Assembly (NCBI GenBank): GCA_003446295.1
Contig: DMBB01000177.1
Span: 871-6,440, forward strand
Length of the DNA stretch: 5,570 bases
DNA from: Erysipelotrichaceae bacterium
Lineage (GTDB): Bacteria > Bacillota_I > Bacilli_A > Erysipelotrichales > Erysipelotrichaceae
Reading direction: 5' to 3'
Below, piece after piece: positions 5,413 to 5,570 of the stretch; position 1 is the first letter of the stretch; each line of letters begins with the position of its first letter. The notes beneath the pieces are model-generated. The model saw only the letters and a program-made list of their open reading frames with translations. It was not told the origin of the DNA and did not search any database. The position numbers were made by a program, and so were the translations under genes.

Positions 5413-5570
5413 ATGTCAAAACATATTAGTTTCATACATCATTTCAATGTATGTATTTCACATGTTATACTACCGGCAATAGAAAAAGATTACAAAAAAG
5501 ATGATTTGCAAAAATTATTGAATGAATTAGCTTCAATTGCTATAGTGTATTTATTGGAGAGTTCATTTAT
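5413..5570 (+). CDS. Possible gene of unknown function, 3' end outside the window
   Basis: An open frame begins at ATG 5413 and runs for 52 codons to the window edge without a stop. I do not recognise the product. It starts MSKHISFIHHFNVCISHV and continues with a charged, probably helical stretch (IEKDYKKDDLQKLLNELA) then a hydrophobic one (SIAIVYLLES). The local DNA is clearly AT-richer than the rest of the window. The nearest ribosome-binding-like site, AGGAGGT at 5389-5395, is 17 nt from this ATG, which is too far for normal use. The frame stays open upstream across the end of the transposase remnant, so the true start is unclear and it could be a gene truncated at its 5' end. Low confidence as a real gene. 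Confidence 0.35.
   Translation, partial: MSKHISFIHHFNVCISHVILPAIEKDYKKDDLQKLLNELASIAIVYLLESSF

Noticed and set aside
5396..5413. Five-codon frame MLHHF after AGGAGGT
   Set aside because: The ATG directly abuts the AGGAGGT with no spacing, and the frame stops after five codons.

Overview
The window looks like chromosome from a low-GC Gram-positive anaerobe (Bacillota; an Erysipelotrichales-type gut or oral lineage is my guess from overall feel, not something proven here). The evidence is strong AGGAGG-type ribosome binding sites, a YtrA-type GntR/ABC operon, a family I.5-type lipase fold otherwise known from Bacillus, Geobacillus and Staphylococcus, and an LppM-like lipoprotein.

Layout. A plus-strand gene for a membrane-anchored lipoprotein (5-703) converges on a minus-strand gene for a GHSFGG-type lipase (776-1852). 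A single symmetrical hairpin between them (743-777) can terminate both. Upstream of the lipase, on the same strand, is a tight four-gene operon read from right to left: GntR/YtrA-type repressor (4546-4911), ABC ATPase (3678-4559), ABC-2 type permease with a large C-terminal soluble domain (2200-3681), and a 98-residue stand-alone OmpR-type winged-helix protein with no receiver domain (1911-2207). Every junction in this operon overlaps (14, 4 and 8 nt), so the four proteins are probably translationally coupled. It ends at a perfect 11-bp palindrome (1880-1902) whose T-rich tail also contains a TATAAT box for the lipase gene.

The operon control region (4912-4990) is unusual. Between the ribosome binding site and the putative promoter lie five back-to-back copies of a 9-bp unit (consensus CTGTAYTAY), and the last copy forms a dyad with an inverted half-site further upstream. 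This is the likely autoregulatory operator of the GntR protein. The working model is that the GntR repressor senses an envelope-active compound or metabolite, releases the repeats, and induces the ABC transporter together with a second DNA-binding protein whose targets are unknown.

The right end (about 5010-5570) is mobile-element debris: six or seven degenerate direct copies of a 17-bp motif resembling the multiple terminal repeats of an insertion sequence, abutting the last 65 codons of an ISL3-family transposase, then a visibly AT-richer stretch with an unrecognised reading frame that runs off the window. The most interesting items are the two-regulator ABC operon, the 9-bp repeat array, and the lipase that lacks a signal peptide and has a cysteine-enriched version of the family's zinc-site segment.
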